The notes under the pieces were generated by a model. That model was not told the DNA's origin and ran no database searches. It saw only the letters and a list, made by a program, of their open reading frames with translations. Shown in pieces: positions 46,529 to 59,207 of a stretch of DNA of 64,000 nucleotides (position 1 is its first letter; the number at the start of each line of letters is the position of its first letter). The DNA comes from Macadamia tetraphylla. Lineage: Eukaryota; Streptophyta; Magnoliopsida; Proteales; Proteaceae. The DNA is taken from contig CM040963.1 in assembly GCA_022985045.1 (NCBI GenBank), positions 6,435,873 through 6,499,872 on the forward strand. Direction: 5' to 3'. A program made the translations under genes and the position numbers.

Positions 46529-46658
46529 AAGATGCTCACACATGCCCTCCTATTGGCCACAGGCGGTGGTGTATACATGTGCTATTGGGTAACATTAAAG
46601 ATGCTTACACATGCCCTCCCATTGACCACAGGCAGTGGTGTATACATGGACTATTGGT
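46529..46658. repeat. 69-bp direct repeat, two copies
   Basis: Two adjacent copies share GATGCTCACACATGCCCTCC-like and CAGGCGGTGGTGTATACATG-like phrases. They differ at a handful of bases. Confidence 0.85.
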
Positions 46659-47183
46659 AGCGTTCTCTCACCCTGTTAATCTTCTATACTTTGGCTAAAA
46701 GAATGAGAAATGTGAACTAAAATTAATATATGTATTCATGGTTGATCCATATATAATTCTCAAAATCAATGTTAATCGAATTAGAGTTGTTGATGTATAT
46801 TGATGTTATCTTTCCTTGGTAGTTCGAGCTTTTAGTTAAAACAGTAATGAACGGGTATCACATTTCTTCTCCCTCAGTGATGTGTGAGCTCCACGTGCAA
46901 GGACAAGGTTTAAAGGGAATTATCAGTTTACAAAATCATTCGAAATAAAGACGTATATCATTGCATGCCCTAAACATTCAATGTTGGCAATCCCTCATCA
47001 ACATGTTTTTAATATTTTTGCTCTTGACCATAAAAACTTGATAATTTTTTCTAGAAAATGATGATCACATTTGACATTCTCTCTCCTCCCTAGTAAAGGG
47101 ATAAATGGATCAAATATGGACTAGATGTGATTGGATTTGGATATACCCTGATTGGATATGGATACTCTTAATAGATACTATGT

Positions 47184-47289
47184 GAATTGAATCAAGTTTT
47201 TCCACTAAAAAGAATTGAATCAAGTTTTTTTCCACCCAAAAAGAATTGAATCAAGTTTTTTCCACTCAAAAAGAATTGAATCAAGTTTC
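47184..47289. repeat. 28-30-bp tandem repeat
   Basis: Four units of GAATTGAATCAAGTTTTTTC followed by CACTCAAAAA. Confidence 0.9.
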
Positions 47290-48600
47290 AACTATACATA
47301 CGTTTACATCCCTGTGTAACCCAAACCTTCCTCCCCTAGTAGATACGCTTTGCCCTCAATTCATATCTCTCAGTTTTCTTGGTTTTTTTCCTCATTTTCT
47401 AGAACTTGTCGAATCTTCAAGAACCTTCAAGATCATTAGCTACTTTTTTATTTTATTGATATCTATCCAAATTTGATACATTATGTACCGATTCTCCAAA
47501 TTCGAATATGAATACCTTCTTATCAAATATGGATACCCGAAACAAATACCAATGCAAATTGCATTCGACATTTGACTATCCCTTTACATCCTTGTGACTA
47601 GGTCTGAAATAGGATCGGATTTTTTTAAACCCTAGCCCAATCTTGAGTCTTGTTACCTCAGCCCATGCCCAACCTTGTTGGGCTCAACCCAACCCAGCCT
47701 TGATTGACCTTGATTGGGCGAGTTGGGTCTAATTGGGCTTGATAGACTCAGATTGGCCCTATTTTTTGCCACTTGTATTCTATGCATAAAAATTAAAAAA
47801 TATTAAAAAAAGCAATAGATACACACAATTAAAATATATTGATAAGGATTTATATTCATAAATCATCACAATGATCATCTCATTATATAAATTGTGGTTA
47901 AGAGTCATAGGCTCATCATGGTGTCCTTATTTATATAAAAATAAGGGTTTATATAAAAATCAAGGTCAAGCTAGGCTAGGCTTAAGCTAAAGCCTCAACT
48001 CTAGTCCAACCTGACCTGTTTCAAGGCTAAAGATTTTTAACCCTAACATATCCTCAGAGTTAGAAATCTTGGCCTAGATCCTATTAACCAACTGATATGG
48101 GTCATGTGGGATAAGATTTCTCTCCAAAGACCAAAGTGAGTGATCCTAAGGTTGGGGTGACCTAGGGATGTGTGCCCATCTCCTCGCAACCTTAGGATCA
48201 TTTTCTAATCCCTAGGCTCTATGGAGTATGGAGAGGAGCGGATCCGACCATGACCATATGTACCCTTTATACAAACGTGACCGGTAGCCCCCTCTCGACC
48301 CTTTTGGTGCAGGATTCCATTCCATTCAAAGTATCAAACGATCACCAAACAAAGGAACACTAAAGTCTAGACACGTACGTACGGATAGTAACTATTACAC
48401 TGATATTAGATCAATCAAAACAAAACATAGGACGACGGTCCTCGGGATCCCCACCAAAAGAATCCAAAGAAGATCCAACGGCAAATATCTTAAGGACTAC
48501 GTGTCACATTAAGAATCCTGACCCACATAAGCAAAATAGACCCAAAAGGCAGAAGAAAAATTAAAATTCGAAGGACAGTCGGCGCTCTGACAACTGATCA
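47290..48600. other. intergenic, transposon-like patch
   Basis: The segment 47620-48050 has repeated GGGCTTG/CAACCCAACC words like those in the hAT-type elements at 57.8 and 60.8 kb, but no ends could be fixed. No gene seen. Confidence 0.4.
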
Positions 48601-49291
48601 CCGTCACCTTCCATCACGGTATATTGCCCTTTTGCCCGGCCCGCTCTTATATTTCAATTACATCCACGGGCAGCGGGCAGGGGGCAGCCTCCCCGATAAG
48701 CATAGTTTTAGTAATTATTATCTTTCCCTTATTATTACTTAAGCCCACATGTGTTTACAACCGTCAGATTTAGAATCTTTTTGCCACCAACAGATAAAGA
48801 AGAAGAATAAAAGAAGGTAAGATCGACAAAACTTTTCTGTCATTTTGTTTGCACGCTTTTATTGATCAAGTTCTTACTCTCTCTCTCTCTCTCTCTCTCT
48901 CTAGAGTTTTTCATTTAGGGTTTTATGAGGGTTTTCCAAAGCTTCAGAGTGAACTGGGTTTTAATTTATAAGGTTTGGTGGTTCATGAGAGGAGAATTTA
49001 GTCTTCTATGGCCATGATTTTAATGGCTTTTGCCAGGATTTCTCTCTCTTAAATGGGTATTTTTTTTTTTTGGATAGAGATTATAGCTTTCCAAGGTCTC
49101 ATATAGGTGAGAAATTCAGTTGTGGATCGTTTGGTGAAGTTTCTAGCCAAGAAGAGTGCATCTCCACCCTTAAGTTCTAACGGCTCTCTTTTTCTTTTCA
49201 GAAAAGCTGTCAAAATTAGTAGCTTTTGAAGTACACAAAAGGGTTTTTCAAAAGTGACTTTGACCAAAGTGAGTCGAGGTTTCTTTCTCAA
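48601..49291 (+). promoter_or_regulatory. SMR gene upstream region and leader
   Basis: Less AT-rich than its surroundings. It contains a (CT)n run at 48877-48902, a pyrimidine patch common near plant transcription starts. A second ATG upstream in frame (49226) could extend the protein by 22 residues. TSS and TATA box cannot be fixed. Confidence 0.45.
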
Positions 49292-49654
49292 ATGGCTCCA
49301 ACTGGTAGTAGAAGAAGAAGAGGAAGAAGAAGTAGAAGTAGAAGTAGTAGAAGTCAGTGCAAGAGGCAATCAGTGGAGTTAGCTTGTAGCAGTTCAAGCT
49401 CAGCCACCACAAATTTAGATGAAACATTGAAGATGGCAGATAGAGACAGAGACAATAACAGCAATGACATGAGTGGATGCTCAACCCCTAAAGGTCAGAG
49501 ATTTCGGATACCAGATATTCTATCATGCCCACCTGCTCCAAAGAAGAGAAGAGTAGCTCCAAACTGGTCATCACCAAGGTCACCCATCTCCTTCTTTTCT
49601 CCTCCTGATTTAGAGCTATTCTTCTTCTTTGCACTTCGTGACATCTCAGTTTGA
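49292..49654 (+). CDS. SIAMESE-RELATED-type cyclin-dependent kinase inhibitor (120 aa)
   Basis: Single-exon gene. The start was chosen at MAPTGSRRRR. An in-frame ATG 66 bp upstream is possible but adds non-conserved residues. The N-terminal 25 residues are Arg/Ser-rich (probable nuclear localisation). A Ser-rich stretch follows, then the family core: GCSTPKGQRFRIPDI, CPPAPKKRR, and a C-terminal SPPDLELFFFFALRDISV. The CPPAPKK block and the PPDLELFF end are the conserved marks of the plant SIM/SMR family, whose members bind CDK-cyclin complexes in the nucleus and slow mitosis or promote endoreduplication. Length is in the usual 80-130 residue range. The terminal block with four consecutive Phe resembles the SMR subgroup carrying 'PPDxELFF', not SIAMESE itself. 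It stands alone among transposons with no broken frame, so it is probably functional. Confidence 0.86.
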   Translation: MAPTGSRRRRGRRSRSRSSRSQCKRQSVELACSSSSSATTNLDETLKMADRDRDNNSNDMSGCSTPKGQRFRIPDILSCPPAPKKRRVAPNWSSPRSPISFFSPPDLELFFFFALRDISV

Positions 49655-52139
49655 AATAATAAGCTTTCCTTTTGTAGGCTATAAAGTATAAAGGTTAGTT
49701 TGAAATGGGTTTTGTTTTAGTTTTGAGTTTGAGAGTTTGAATAATGGGTAGTCTTAGAAGTATCAACTTGAAGCGTTCACCCTTTTCTTTGGCAATAATT
49801 TTAGGGTTTTATTTTTGAGTTTAATGGGTAGGGTATTACTAATCAGATCAAATTAGCTTGGGTTTGTATTCTAACTAAGTTATTATAGGCTTAATGGTAT
49901 GGGTTTTGTTTCTGACATTTTTAGATATTGAAATGTAATGTGAGGATTTTGAGGTTGTGTGAGTTGTAATCCAAGCTGCCTTAGCAGCTTTTATATATGT
50001 CTTTAAGTCAACCTGAGAAAGGATATGTGAACCTCTGTGATTGTTCTTCTTCTTCTTCTTTTGAACTCTTTCCCTCTTTTCTTGTATTTGATGGAATGTG
50101 GGATTTTGCTATGTTTCATATCAGAATATATAAAAATATATATTTTTCATAGAAATCATTTCCACCTAACCCAACTAATTTGGGACAATTATATTCAAAA
50201 ATTCAAAAAGATGAAGGAAAGAAGTTTTCATATATTAAGAAAGAAAAGGGAGATTGTGTTGATGATGGCGGCGATATTAAACCATCCCCCCCCCCCAAAT
50301 GCACCACCATCAGATGTGCATGTTGACAAGGCTAGGCTGATCCAAATACAGAATATGGGTCAGCGCTTGGATGTGTGTGCCCATGAAATATAGGATAATG
50401 GTGTTAGTGTTGTTTAACTAAGATCATCTGATGGGTATCTGTATCTTTGCTTATATTGAACTTAGAAGCCGTGTGTGTGTGAGAGAGAGAGAGAGAGTTG
50501 GATGGGGTAGGAAGTAAATGGCACTTGCTAATGTTTGTTTTAGAGGCCACCATCCATCCCACTTATCGTCCCATTTATTGTCATTTACATGGTGAGAGTA
50601 AGTTTATTTTTCTCTTGATGGCAATGCCAAAGGTGGTAGAAGCTAACTGTTCTTTTTTGTTTGAGTTTCTAATTCTATACAACTAATGATTGTCCAATTT
50701 TTTTTTAAACAATTATATATAGCATTAACTGAATTCAATAGAAAGGGGATAAGAAAGAGGACTGAATTCCTCTTTGGCACCACAGAGCGGCTGGCGGACA
50801 TCCAATGGTCAGAAATGTTCAAGTACAAAGTCTAAGATGATCACACGCAGCCCAATACGTTTCTGGATGTTAAATGCGTGTCAAACATCCTGTTGTGTTA
50901 CAGAGGATCCAAGTCTTAGAAAGAGGGACACCTAAAGAGCAGAGAGAGAGAGAGAATCTAAAGGTGGGCAGATGGGGCAAAAGAGGGGAGAAAAAAAAGG
51001 ATCGATGGTCCAGGAAGGAGAGAGAGTAATAGATGGGGTAGGAAGAGGAGAGAGAGAGAATATACAAAATGGATGGGGCCGGGCGGGTATTCTAATAATT
51101 AGACAGGTCTATCTTGTTTTTTTATATATAAGTTATTGTTGTGAGATCATGGTGTCAGGTGTGTGTGTTTGTGTGTCTTGGATTGAGGCAACATTGATAA
51201 GAGAATCCGAGGAAGGAGCTCGTGCGGGTATTTGATAATGGCACGTACGAAAAAATTAATCCATACATTTAGACTATAGTGAAACTTATGTCTCGTTCCA
51301 TGAAAAATACTGTGCTTATTCAATCACATCTTTGATGTCGGCAGAGATGAAACAATAAAGATATGGATTTTCTTTCCATCTTTTTGTGTTGAATAGATCC
51401 TGAGATTCTATAGTGTACCCTTTGAAGCATTATTTGCTACCTTCAAAATATCAAATAATTGAAGCTTTTGTATTTAATAATGGAAAGAGTGTGAATGTGA
51501 TATGAAACTTCAAGAATGGTGGCGGTGCACTCATTCAATATTAGAGAAGTAGTAGTGCTTTTTCAATGATGGGTTCCTTCACCATGGAGCTCCTTTTTGT
51601 TGCCATTGTGGGCCCTCTCTGCTCCTCGTCATGATCACGGCTTCCTTGCCCATCTCATACCCTGAGCTGGGCTATTGTGGGGTGAAGGGTGGCATACCTT
51701 GAACCAATCCCCAGCTCCTCAACTGATACTACAACTTCGCACCACAAGAAACTAGGAAATCTTGAGAGAGAGAGAGAGAGCTTTCTTCATTCTTTACCTA
51801 CCAATGGTGCCAGTGGCTGGGCTCACTGCAAGTATCTGATTCCTCCACTGCTTCATGTTCGTGGTTTTGATGAGGTTGAAACAATAATGAGATAAAACAA
51901 ATAAAGCCTGAACCACTTATGAATACCACCACAAGATTAAAAAAAAAAACCACCAATTACGTATAAACTTGTCTTATGGTCTATAATGGCTATCAAACAC
52001 AATGTGTATTCAATGCAGGATTAGAAAACGTCAGAAGGGAAATGGTGGGTCATGGCTATGATGTGTTAAAGATCACTCTCTTTAAGATGGTAGATGTTCA
52101 CTATATTGTAATTTAAATAATGCAAATCGACTTTTAAGA
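49655..52139. other. 3' flank of SMR gene and intergenic
   Basis: Probable 3' UTR to about 49.95 kb. Beyond it are (GA)n runs at about 50483-50498, 50940-50954 and 51763-51780, a C-run at 50286 and short open frames with no recognisable content. No second gene can be supported. Confidence 0.4.
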
Positions 52140-53250
52140 TTTTTTTTTTTTTTTTGGTTTAAGGTTAGCAGTATAATTAAATTAAAAAAATAATAATAAG
52201 AGTACAAGGAGAGCTCCAACCGGAGCCCTATGAAAACTATAGAACTGAGGTCTTCCTCCTCACCTTCATCATTGTCATTAGCAGAGAGGACGACCCCCAA
52301 AGTAGACAATCAACCAAATACTTAAGAAAACCTATAACGTGATTTTTCTTGCGCATCCCAACATATATCTTCTGTTGTAAACCATGGAGGAGCATCCCAG
52401 ACTAAAGTTTCTCTATTAGCCGGTGCATGCTTTGCTAGACCATCAGCCACCACATTAATTTCACGAAAATAATATGAAATATTCCAATTAATCTTAGTCA
52501 AAAGCTCTTCTAAAATAACCAGCCTTGATGAAAACACCATGGAATCTTTTCATTCTTGATACACCAAACTACCAATTTCGAGTCACATTCTAACCAAATC
52601 CATGTCAAATGCAAAAGCATAGCAATATTTATTGCAACAAAGAAAGCAGCAAATTCAGACCAGAAATTTGAAGCAATCCCTTCATAATATGAAAAGCATC
52701 TTAGAGTCACACCATGCTGGTCTATGAAGATCCCACCAACGCCAAAGTGACCTGGATTACCCAATGAACACCTATCGATATTGATTTTAATACATCCGGC
52801 TTTCAAGATGAAAAATCTCAATAAATTATTTTAGTAATTGTTGCACTTGTTTATTGGGTCTCGTTGGGATATAATAAGGTAGTAATCAATCAACACGGAT
52901 TGGAAGTAAAAGATTTTTCTCAAAATAGTAGTTTGAATAAAGAAAAACAGTGAAGCGGTGAACAAGAGAGGAAAAAGTGGGAGGAGGTATGTTCTAGAGA
53001 GATACATCTTGGACATATTTGTCCAAAGAGGCCCCAAAAAAAGTGTCTCACAGAGATACAAATAGGAAAAAACACAATTGATCGGTTGACTGGCCCCTCT
53101 AACATTTAGAAAATGATGCTCTTGGGAAATTTCGTCTGGCTTCAACCAGTCGGCCACCTTCCCTGGCCAATTGGCGATCTCTTCTTCTACGAGCCAGGAA
53201 TCATACATGAATCCATATATGTGAGACTTGAATATACAACTTGTGGAAGA
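52140..53250 (-). mobile_element. L1-type LINE 3' fragment
   Basis: Minus-strand RNase H: 52510-52821 carries CIKINIDRCSLGNPG and WLECDSKLVVW, and 52322-52540 carries ISYYFREINVVADGLAKHA. Its tail is a T-run at 52140-52156. Upstream, 53113-53230 resembles the end of reverse transcriptase (YDSWLVEEEIANWPGKVADW). The zinc-finger part is missing or scrambled. Inactive. Confidence 0.78.
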
Positions 53251-53469
53251 CCTACTTCTAAGCAAAATGAGCATAGCATAGTAATACTAAATAAGTCATC
53301 TAATGATTTTTTTTTTACCCTTTAAACCTAACTTCAGAGATATCCCATCATATAAGTTGGATGTCCATCACATGACTTATGCTATGGTCTTTAAAATAGT
53401 TTTTTAAAATGAATAATATATAACTTGGTATTTGACGCTTCGCAAATATGGTAGCAATATTCTTTTAAG

Positions 53470-54130
53470 ACCTTACAAAATCAATCGTTCCTTCACTTAT
53501 ATATTGCTTCATTAGGTTACGTCTTAGGCGGATTTATCTTTCCTTTTCATTATACACATTGCTTTTGTCTTAGCAATAGCAACTTGGTTATCACAACATA
53601 CTAATACCAATGCCACTAGTTTAGGCCATAATGGAACATCAATCATTAAATTTCTTAGTCATTCAACTTTAATGTCATCTTTCTTTAAAGCCACATGCAA
53701 ACTCTGCATCGACAGTGGAACTTGTACCATATCAATTTCGACGAAATCTCTCTACCATCTAGTGTTAACACATAACCACTATTTGTTAATGATTCCCTTA
53801 TGTCAGAATATAATTTTTATCACTAGGCTCTTAAAGCACCACCGGATTACCACTATAATACAAACCATAACTCATTATTCTTAAAATATCTTAATAATAT
53901 AGCTAATTAATCCATGCCAATGCTCTTTGTTTGGATTATGAATTTATTGGCTTAATTTACCAACTGCCAATACAATGTCAAGCATAGCGTAGTGCATCAA
54001 ATATGAAACAAAACCAATGATTTGTGAATACTTTTTTTAAGAAACAGTTTCATCCATTTGTTGTTGCAAATGACCTTCAACAACCAAAGATGTTTTCATA
54101 TATGGTTAAACAAAGTCTCCATAAATCTTA
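53470..54130 (-). mobile_element. Ty1/copia pol remnant (RT end and RNase H)
   Basis: Read on the minus strand with stops: IIGFVSYLMHYAMLDIVLAV (near 53940-54040) matches the copia 'GSLMYLMxxTRPDIxxAV' block. GYVLTLDGREIS (near 53760-53800) matches the RNase H start. CCDNQVAIAKTKAM (near 53560-53620) matches the 'CDNQAAI' block. Order and spacing fit copia. It is heavily decayed. Confidence 0.72.
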
Positions 54131-56597
54131 AGCATTTTCTCTTCATAGTGAGCTTGAGACAGTTTAATTTTGTTTTGATTTCTGATGATCTTGATTCTTA
54201 AAAGAGTCATATCAGCTTATCTCATTTCTTATGTGTCAAAATTTGAAATTGAAAATTTCTTTCATGAGTTGAATTCCACTATACACATTATTAGCATTTC
54301 AATAACATATATATTATAAAACAACATTCTATTCACCCCAAATCCGGCCATTGGCACCATTTGATCCTTTTCAATTTAACTTAATTAGTTATTGGATCTA
54401 GGTGACTCATCTAAACTAGATAGCTAGCTCATTGTATCTGTATTTTTTTGGATTCGGCTCCTCTACTGCATAGATCCAACGCCTTAGAGTGCCTCGATCT
54501 GGAACCCAACACATGAACACATGTCTCAAGACTCTTTAGAACGTTGAATCTAAGCTGCCGCTTCTATTGGACAATAAAAGAGCCTGAGCCATTTTCTTTA
54601 GGGGTGGGAGTGTGGTTTTTCTAGTCATTTCTACTCAAAATTTACATCCTTTGATCATGTCATGGATCCTCTTAGGATTGAATAATTTGGATCATAGTCA
54701 AACTAGGGTTTTCCATTCTCAACCTTCAAACTTCAATTCAGGTGAAATTGATTTTGGGTTAAAAAATCAAAATACATTGATTAATTAAGTAGCAACCCTA
54801 GTGCCTAACCTGACATAATGTCAGCTCAAATCAAATGTCTTCTTGGATACCCTGAATCTAAATCCATGCACACGTTGGCATATGCACGTGCAATAGTATC
54901 AGTTGGTGAAGCAAATTGAAGGTGACATTAGAGAGATATTTATATGGATTTGATATATATAACCTACTACTTTATGACTTTGTCTTCTCTCTTCTCTTTC
55001 TATCTTCTTGTCTTGGAATGAGGGTGGGGGTTGATTAGATGACTTTTATTAAATTTACTATAAAATGCGTAAGGATTGATATGCACCTCCCTAAGTGGGG
55101 AGAACCTTTTCTTATATTCCAATGATGCATATCTTAACAAGTGTAGACTTTACTTGGACTAGTTTTCAATTTAATTACAGTCCTTCATGATCATCTTATC
55201 AACTTTTTTCTAGAATCCTAGGTTGCCCTACCCCTTTCCGAAAGGAGGAGACAAACTTCTTTTATCTCTTTTGGGTCAAACTAATGACAGTGCATGGTAA
55301 GACTATTACATTGGTCATTTTGGTTATAGGCTTTTTCTTCTTCCTTAGCTATAGCTATCATAGGGAGTGATATAATAGTGTATCAGCCAATCAAATATGT
55401 TGAATGAGACCACCAAGCCAAGATCACTGGCTATATGAAACAAAAATTAGTATTCAAAGGAAAGAAAAGAGGACACATAATAATAACAATAACCTGATGA
55501 CCCTGTAAAGGTTATGCTTCTCTATTTGATTAGCATCTGATAATGGAGCATTCAAGTGTTCTAGAAAGTTCTTTCATAGCTTTGTGATTCAATTTTGATT
55601 GATTTTGCAAGACCTCATTATTTTAATTTTGAAAAAATGATGAGATTGTTGGATTCAAGATTTTTTTTCTTTTTTTTTTTTTTGGGGGTTGTGTCAGAAT
55701 TCCAGCAGTTCTGAAAATTATTTTAGTTATTTCCAGTGGGAGTCAAGTTGCACAAACAGCCCAAAAAAAAAAAAAGAGTTCACCCCATGGGATATCTATT
55801 TCTCTCAAAATAAGATTCAAAATTGGTGGGTATCAACAAATCAATTGTGTTAGAAACTATTAATATTTAAGTAAAGGGGAAGAGTTCTCTGAGCAAGATG
55901 TATAAGGAAGCGTATCAATGAGGTGTGATAAAATAGTATCGTACATAAGAAGGTAAGAGATCATTTTATATGAGGATGAGAGCAAAAGCATCCTAACTAG
56001 TGTAGCCTGCCCAATAGTTCAGAGAACCTTTTCCTTTAAGAAAATAAGGGGAAAAACCTCATATATAATGAACAATTTGATTGAAGATAAAATATCATGT
56101 ATGTCAATTAGCCTCTATAGTTGATTGATCCCTTTCTACAAAATAGCCAGGTAAGGGGTCTTTAAGCCATCGAGGTAACCCATGCCCTCTAAAGAAAAAG
56201 TGAATAAAAAATTCTATGTAAAGGGGCATAGAGTACACAAATGGCTCAGAGAAACTTTTTCCAAAATTTCAGACTTGTAATAATCAAATGATCAGTGACC
56301 ATAGCCAAAAAATAAAGCACCATGGTGGAAACTCTTTCTATATCCTGACTAATGTGAAGGAGGATCTCATTGCATCAAGGGCGAAATGGACTCCCAATTG
56401 ACCAACCTTTTCTCTGGAAAATGACTCCTGTCTTATAAGACATGAAAGATAGGAATACATGCTTTCAAGATTTACCAAGATTGGCGAGTCGTAAGAGAAT
56501 CCAACATGAAAGAGATAATAACATTAAGATCATTAAGGATCACCCAATAGTTAAGAGGTCACTCGTTTTTTTGGTTCCTCGTTCCTCCAAATAGTTA
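54131..56597. other. intergenic, no gene seen
   Basis: About 2.5 kb with only short open frames. T- and A-runs at about 55661-55683 and 55765-55777. Nothing recognised. Confidence 0.45.
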
Positions 56598-56767
56598 AGG
56601 TTCCATTTGATTGCAAGGGAAGCAAAGAAAGGAAAGAGAAATATGTATTTTCTGTAAAATATATTTCATTTTCCTTGCAATAAAAAAAATATATATATAT
56701 TATATATATATATATATATCACTTCCAAAAGAAATATTTGCATTTCCCTTGCCACCAAATGTAGCCT
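56598..56767. mobile_element. small TIR MITE with (TA)n centre
   Basis: The left end AGGTTCCATTTGATTGCAAG and the right end, read on the other strand as AGGCTACATTTGGTGGCAAG, are inverted. The arms share CAAGGGAA and the centre is (AT)n (56688-56719). No clear target duplication. Confidence 0.6.
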
Positions 56768-57389
56768 ATAAATGTATAAGGATACATATGACGAAACTCA
56801 ACATGTTGAAATGATTTCAACCGTCAAAGTTAGGCAGGCCCATGAGAAATGTTGGCTTGAACTTGAAGCACATCAGATCCAGGCTAAGTCTCAACCTGTT
56901 CAAAAGTAATCAAATGCCAACGCAGGTCAACCCAACATAACCTGAATTGCACCCATTCAACTATTTAGAACAAAATTCTTAGAATGGAAGAAGGAGCATC
57001 TTGAGAGAAGGCTCCAATGAAAAAGATGGAGATCACATAATTAAATGAGGGACAAAAGAACTGGTCGCACAACCCTGCATCAACATGGGATCAATGAGAG
57101 GACGCACATGGGCATCAACAATGGGGGGATTTTTATATTCCATGAGGGTGGGGGCATTATTTTTCCTCTTCTATGTCTGAACAAAAGGGCCATGCAACCA
57201 GGGAACGTTCTTTTACCCTTACATGAGATCCAAACATGCTATTTTGGCATATATCTTATTCTCTTGCACTACTTTTTTCTGCTTTTGTTGGGCTGGAATA
57301 GAAAACAAGGATCCTTTCTTTCTCACATCTCGAGTTTGAGAGATACCATATAGATATGTTCAAGTATACGACATGGGGGCATAATCTTT
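56768..57389. other. intergenic, no gene assigned
   Basis: One plus-strand open frame (57045-57353) has no recognisable domain. It may be the degraded upstream part of the LINE fragment that follows. Confidence 0.3.
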
Positions 57390-57790
57390 TGAGGGAAGCT
57401 ACATGGATGGCACAAAAGTATTGTGGGAATGATTCTATTGGATTAATTTGGTAATTTTGCATTATGTGCTACTATTTCTCATTTATGGAAAGAAAGAAAT
57501 TTTAGATGTTTCCACAACAACATTAGAACGAAATCATTAATTGTTCGAGATTTAAAGGCAGATAATTTTTATTGGATGTAACTCTCTATCGTTTTCAAGG
57601 GTGTAGATGGAAGAAAAAGGTTTTTGGTGCACAAGAGGAGGGTACAAGCTATATGGATTATACAAGTGTCACGTACTTATTCGTGGGTGAATCCGGTGGA
57701 TGGTATTGTAGCTCTTCGTTGTGATGGTACTGCTATTGTAGCTCTTCGTTGTGATGGTACTGCTATTGTAGCTCTTCATTGGATGGTCCT
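57390..57790 (+). mobile_element. L1-type LINE fragment, plus strand
   Basis: ISHLWKERNFRCFHNN and IRTKSLIVRDLKADNFYW match the end of the zinc-finger region of plant LINEs ('IWKERNxRxF'). This is followed by the start of an RNase H-like region with an internal 30-bp repeat. Confidence 0.6.
57704..57782 (+). repeat. 30-bp tandem repeat
   Basis: Two full units and one partial unit of TATTGTAGCTCTTCGTTGTG followed by ATGGTACTGC. Each keeps one reading frame (IVALRCDGTA). Confidence 0.9.
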
Positions 57791-57838
57791 TTTGATTAAG
57801 GTGTAGCTTCCTACAGTAGTATTGTGAAGTGTGCTAAT

Positions 57839-57998
57839 TAGGGGTATCAAAAAAGCCCGATTAGCCCAAGCTTAAATAGGGCTTTGGCTAAGATTTCAGC
57901 TCATAAAGGTGGATTAGGGTTGAGAATTTCAGGCCGAGGCCCGGTTGAGTTGGGTCTGGGTTGAAATAAAAAAGATCTACAAAAAATCTTTCGCTTTC

Positions 57999-58045
<47 letters not shown>

Positions 58046-58351
58046 CATTGGTCTTTGGCCTTTGCAATGTATCAAAGATCAAGCAACCAAGTATAACCAA
58101 AAGTACTCACCAAAAAAGGAAAAAAAAAATTAGTAAGCAATAGTACTGGGCTGGTTAGGCTAAGCCCGACCCAATCAGGGTCCATTAGGGTTGGGTTGGG
58201 TTGGGTTGGGCTAAACCAGACAAGGTTGGGCTTAGGCTGAGATATTTCAACCCAACCTAAGGATAGGTTGGGTTATGTTTGAGTTAAGAGACCTTACAGT
58301 TGGGGTAGAGTTTTAAGAAACCCAACCTAACCCGGCCCATTGACACCCCTA
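57839..58351. mobile_element. hAT-type non-autonomous element, near-perfect TSD
   Basis: Begins TAGGGGTATCAA and ends TTGACACCCCTA. Flanks are GTGCTAAT (57831-57838) and ATGCTAAT (58352-58359). The interior has GGGTTGGGTTGG and CCCGATTAGCCC words and a long (TA)n at 58002-58041. No transposase. Confidence 0.82.
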
Positions 58352-58790
58352 ATGCTAATGGATTATCTATCTTCACCTATGTGGTTAAATAAAACAATAG
58401 ATCTATTCTTAGCATGGAGCCTTGCTCTATTTATCAAAGATTAACATTATCCATGGAGCAGAATATTAGAAGGGTACCAATATAATCTAACTCTAAATCA
58501 AGAGTAGATATCTTGCAAGGTAATGCCCATTGTCCATGGTACTTTTGAGCATTTTTGGAGAGAATTGAATTACGAATTATGTTGCTTCAATTCCAAAAAA
58601 TGGAGGAACTCATTATACTATCTTAGGTTAGAGATTAAAACAAACACTGAGAAATCATATTTTATCTAAAGAATCTATTTTTTATTTTTTATTTTTTACA
58701 TGGAAACAAATGGAGGTCCAACAAGAGTAATGTAAATATCAGTCATCATTGATATCGATATTGATATAATTCAAATCACATCGTATTGGG

Positions 58791-59207
58791 TAAGGATGTG
58801 ACTTTGAATGAAAATTATTTACCGAAATCCAATTGAGTCATTTACATCAAAATTGTGAAGCCATTTAATAAATGGTTTAGTTTTAGCTTTAAAATTGAAA
58901 TTGTGGTTCGATTTTGATTTTAAAATTGAAGCCGTTGATAAACATTAAACCGATAACATATCTGTTATAGGTTTAAATCATTCAATATTAAGTTTACATA
59001 TGTTTCAATTAAAAAAAATATATTAAACATTTACTAAAAAAAAATCGTTTAAATTGAAACCATTTAAACCAAACAATTTGTAAATGGTTTTAGTTTCAAT
59101 ATATGAATGAATAAATAGTTTGATTTTAGTTTTACCTAAAAAATCTTGTATCGAATTGAACCAAACCAAACTGCTTACACAAAAACTAAACCAATTAACA
59201 CCCCTTA
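58791..59207. mobile_element. hAT-type MITE with AAACCATTT-rich interior
   Basis: Begins TAAGGATGTGACT and ends ATTAACACCCCTTA. Flanks GTATTGGG and ATATTAGG match at 6 of 8. Same family as 1557, 10301 and 42413. Confidence 0.68.
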
